A stretch of 64,000 bases of DNA from Chitinophaga sancti (GTDB taxonomy: Bacteria > Bacteroidota > Bacteroidia > Chitinophagales > Chitinophagaceae). A program made the translations under genes and the position numbers. The number at the start of each line of letters is the position of its first letter. Position 1 is the stretch's first letter. This document shows, piece by piece, positions 63,266-64,000 of the stretch. The stretch is taken from positions 7,280,001 to 7,344,000 of the forward strand of contig NZ_CP139247.1 of assembly GCF_034087045.1 (NCBI RefSeq), in the 5' to 3' direction. The notes under the pieces are model-generated. The model was not told the DNA's origin. It saw nothing but the letters and a program-made list of their open reading frames with translations, and did not search any database.

Positions 63266-64000
63266 TTACTTCTTCCTGAAAATCTTCTTCATGAACCTAC
63301 CCAGTTTCGAGAGATTGGCTAGCTGTTCCTGAATAGGCCGTAGCGTCAGATCTTCTGGCTGAATACCTGCTTCGATATACTCAATTTCTGTCTGTTCAGG
63401 ATAAATCAGGATCACATTGTTATGCGTAAAATGCTTGCTGATGCGGGAGGGCAACCCTTCCAGCGAAGGCCTGTAAGACAATGTACCTTTGCGGGCAGAA
63501 ACGATAATGAGCAGATCATTCTTCGTGGTATCATACGCCAGCGCCGGCAGATCTACCAGGTCATGCCAGAGTTTGAAACCAATATCAACCGTCTGCTTCA
63601 GGTTTTGGATCAGGTCTTCCAGGAACCGCTGAGTGGCGCCTTCGCAATACACCATCAGCTTACCACCTAACTGCTTACTCAGCAAAAACAGTTTTTGCAT
63701 GTAATGAGCAAATCCTATTTCCAATTCGGCATTGCGTGGCAATACCAGCATGATACGGCGTGTTGTATTCAGTGGAAAAGAAAAATCGCATACATACAGG
63801 TTCTCCCATACACTCTGCATTACATTGTCCAGGGTGGTACCGAAGATAGAGCCAAAGAGTCTGTCTGTAGTACTCGTTTTATCCGTCCAGCCGATGATCA
63901 CATCTGTAATACCCAGTTCTTTAGAGGCGCGGGCAATACCATCAGAGACGTTCAGATCGATGCGCGTCACTACCTGTACTTTGCTTTCAGTAGCGGCAGC
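63266..64000 (-). CDS. cation:proton antiporter-like protein, C-terminal cytoplasmic part
   Basis: 245 C-terminal residues; the frame stays open to the window edge, so the N-terminus lies beyond. The visible portion is soluble and alternates strand and helix (ITDVIIGWTDKTST, RRIMLVLPRNAELEIG, KNDLLIIVSARKGTLSY), like the universal-stress-type nucleotide-binding tail of Bacteroidota cation:proton antiporters. The membrane domain is not in the window, so the call rests on the tail alone. Ends in a basic KKIFRKK. Confidence 0.65.
   Translation of the reverse strand, partial: AAATESKVQVVTRIDLNVSDGIARASKELGITDVIIGWTDKTSTTDRLFGSIFGTTLDNVMQSVWENLYVCDFSFPLNTTRRIMLVLPRNAELEIGFAHYMQKLFLLSKQLGGKLMVYCEGATQRFLEDLIQNLKQTVDIGFKLWHDLVDLPALAYDTTKNDLLIIVSARKGTLSYRPSLEGLPSRISKHFTHNNVILIYPEQTEIEYIEAGIQPEDLTLRPIQEQLANLSKLGRFMKKIFRKK

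Overview
The window looks like chromosome of a Chitinophaga-like member of the Bacteroidota. Grounds: two SusC/SusD outer-membrane pairs, an ECF sigma/FecR pair, many lipobox lipoproteins, genes lacking Shine-Dalgarno sequences, and promoters of the Bacteroidota type (TTTG, 19 bp, TAnnTTTGC), three of which match perfectly (sdh operon, initiator tRNA, tRNA-Val cluster). No phage, insertion sequence, CRISPR array or recognisable defence system is present.

Layout. 1-3.9 kb: end of a SusC receptor, its SusD and a TlpA-like thioredoxin lipoprotein/periplasmic protein. 3.9-7.4 kb (minus): oligopeptidase B-like lipoprotein and a Tat-exported Gfo/Idh/MocA protein. 7.6-11.1 kb (minus): succinate dehydrogenase sdhC-sdhA-sdhB. 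11.3-13.6 kb (minus): unknown protein, then MurQ etherase and a BadF-type sugar kinase (cell-wall sugar recycling). 13.8-19 kb: CtpA-like protease, a small repeat lipoprotein, GTPases Der and Era, initiator tRNA, SSB. 19.1-22.8 kb: TPP riboswitch, TonB-dependent receptor (probable thiamin uptake) and a membrane protein. 22.8-31.3 kb (minus): a complete eight-gene arginine operon (GNAT, argG, argC, argD, argF', argB, argE, argH) preceded by a candidate structured leader. 31.8-41.1 kb: glycoprotein/amino-sugar catabolism: GH109-type protein, two FucP-type sugar transporters, ROK kinase, aspartylglucosaminidase, CutC. 41.2-48.2 kb (minus): SusD, SusC with STN domain, FecR anti-sigma, ECF sigma. 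48.7-50.6 kb: NagB-PIG-L fusion. 50.8-61 kb: methyltransferase, glutamine amidotransferase, YpdA, MurB, NAD(P)-binding protein, PriA, PlsC, DUF4258 protein, MtaB, three identical tRNA-Val genes. 61.1-64 kb: HtrA-like protease, repeat-rich region around a small Bacteroidota gene, and the C-terminus of an antiporter-like protein.

How the parts work together. The arginine operon carries all steps from N-acylglutamate to arginine; the transcarbamylase has the serine associated with succinylated substrates, so the operon probably runs the Bacteroidota succinyl variant, with the GNAT protein as the candidate first enzyme. The 32-50 kb region can be read as one functional neighbourhood: glycan-binding/import (SusCD), removal of GalNAc and Asn-linked GlcNAc (GH109, aspartylglucosaminidase), inner-membrane sugar import (MFS), phosphorylation (ROK) and deacetylation/deamination (NagB-PIG-L).

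The least explained items are the structured leader upstream of the arginine operon (about 31.32-31.51 kb) and the paired tandem-repeat arrays (22-bp and 15-bp units with a shared core) flanking the small gene at 62.6-63.1 kb.
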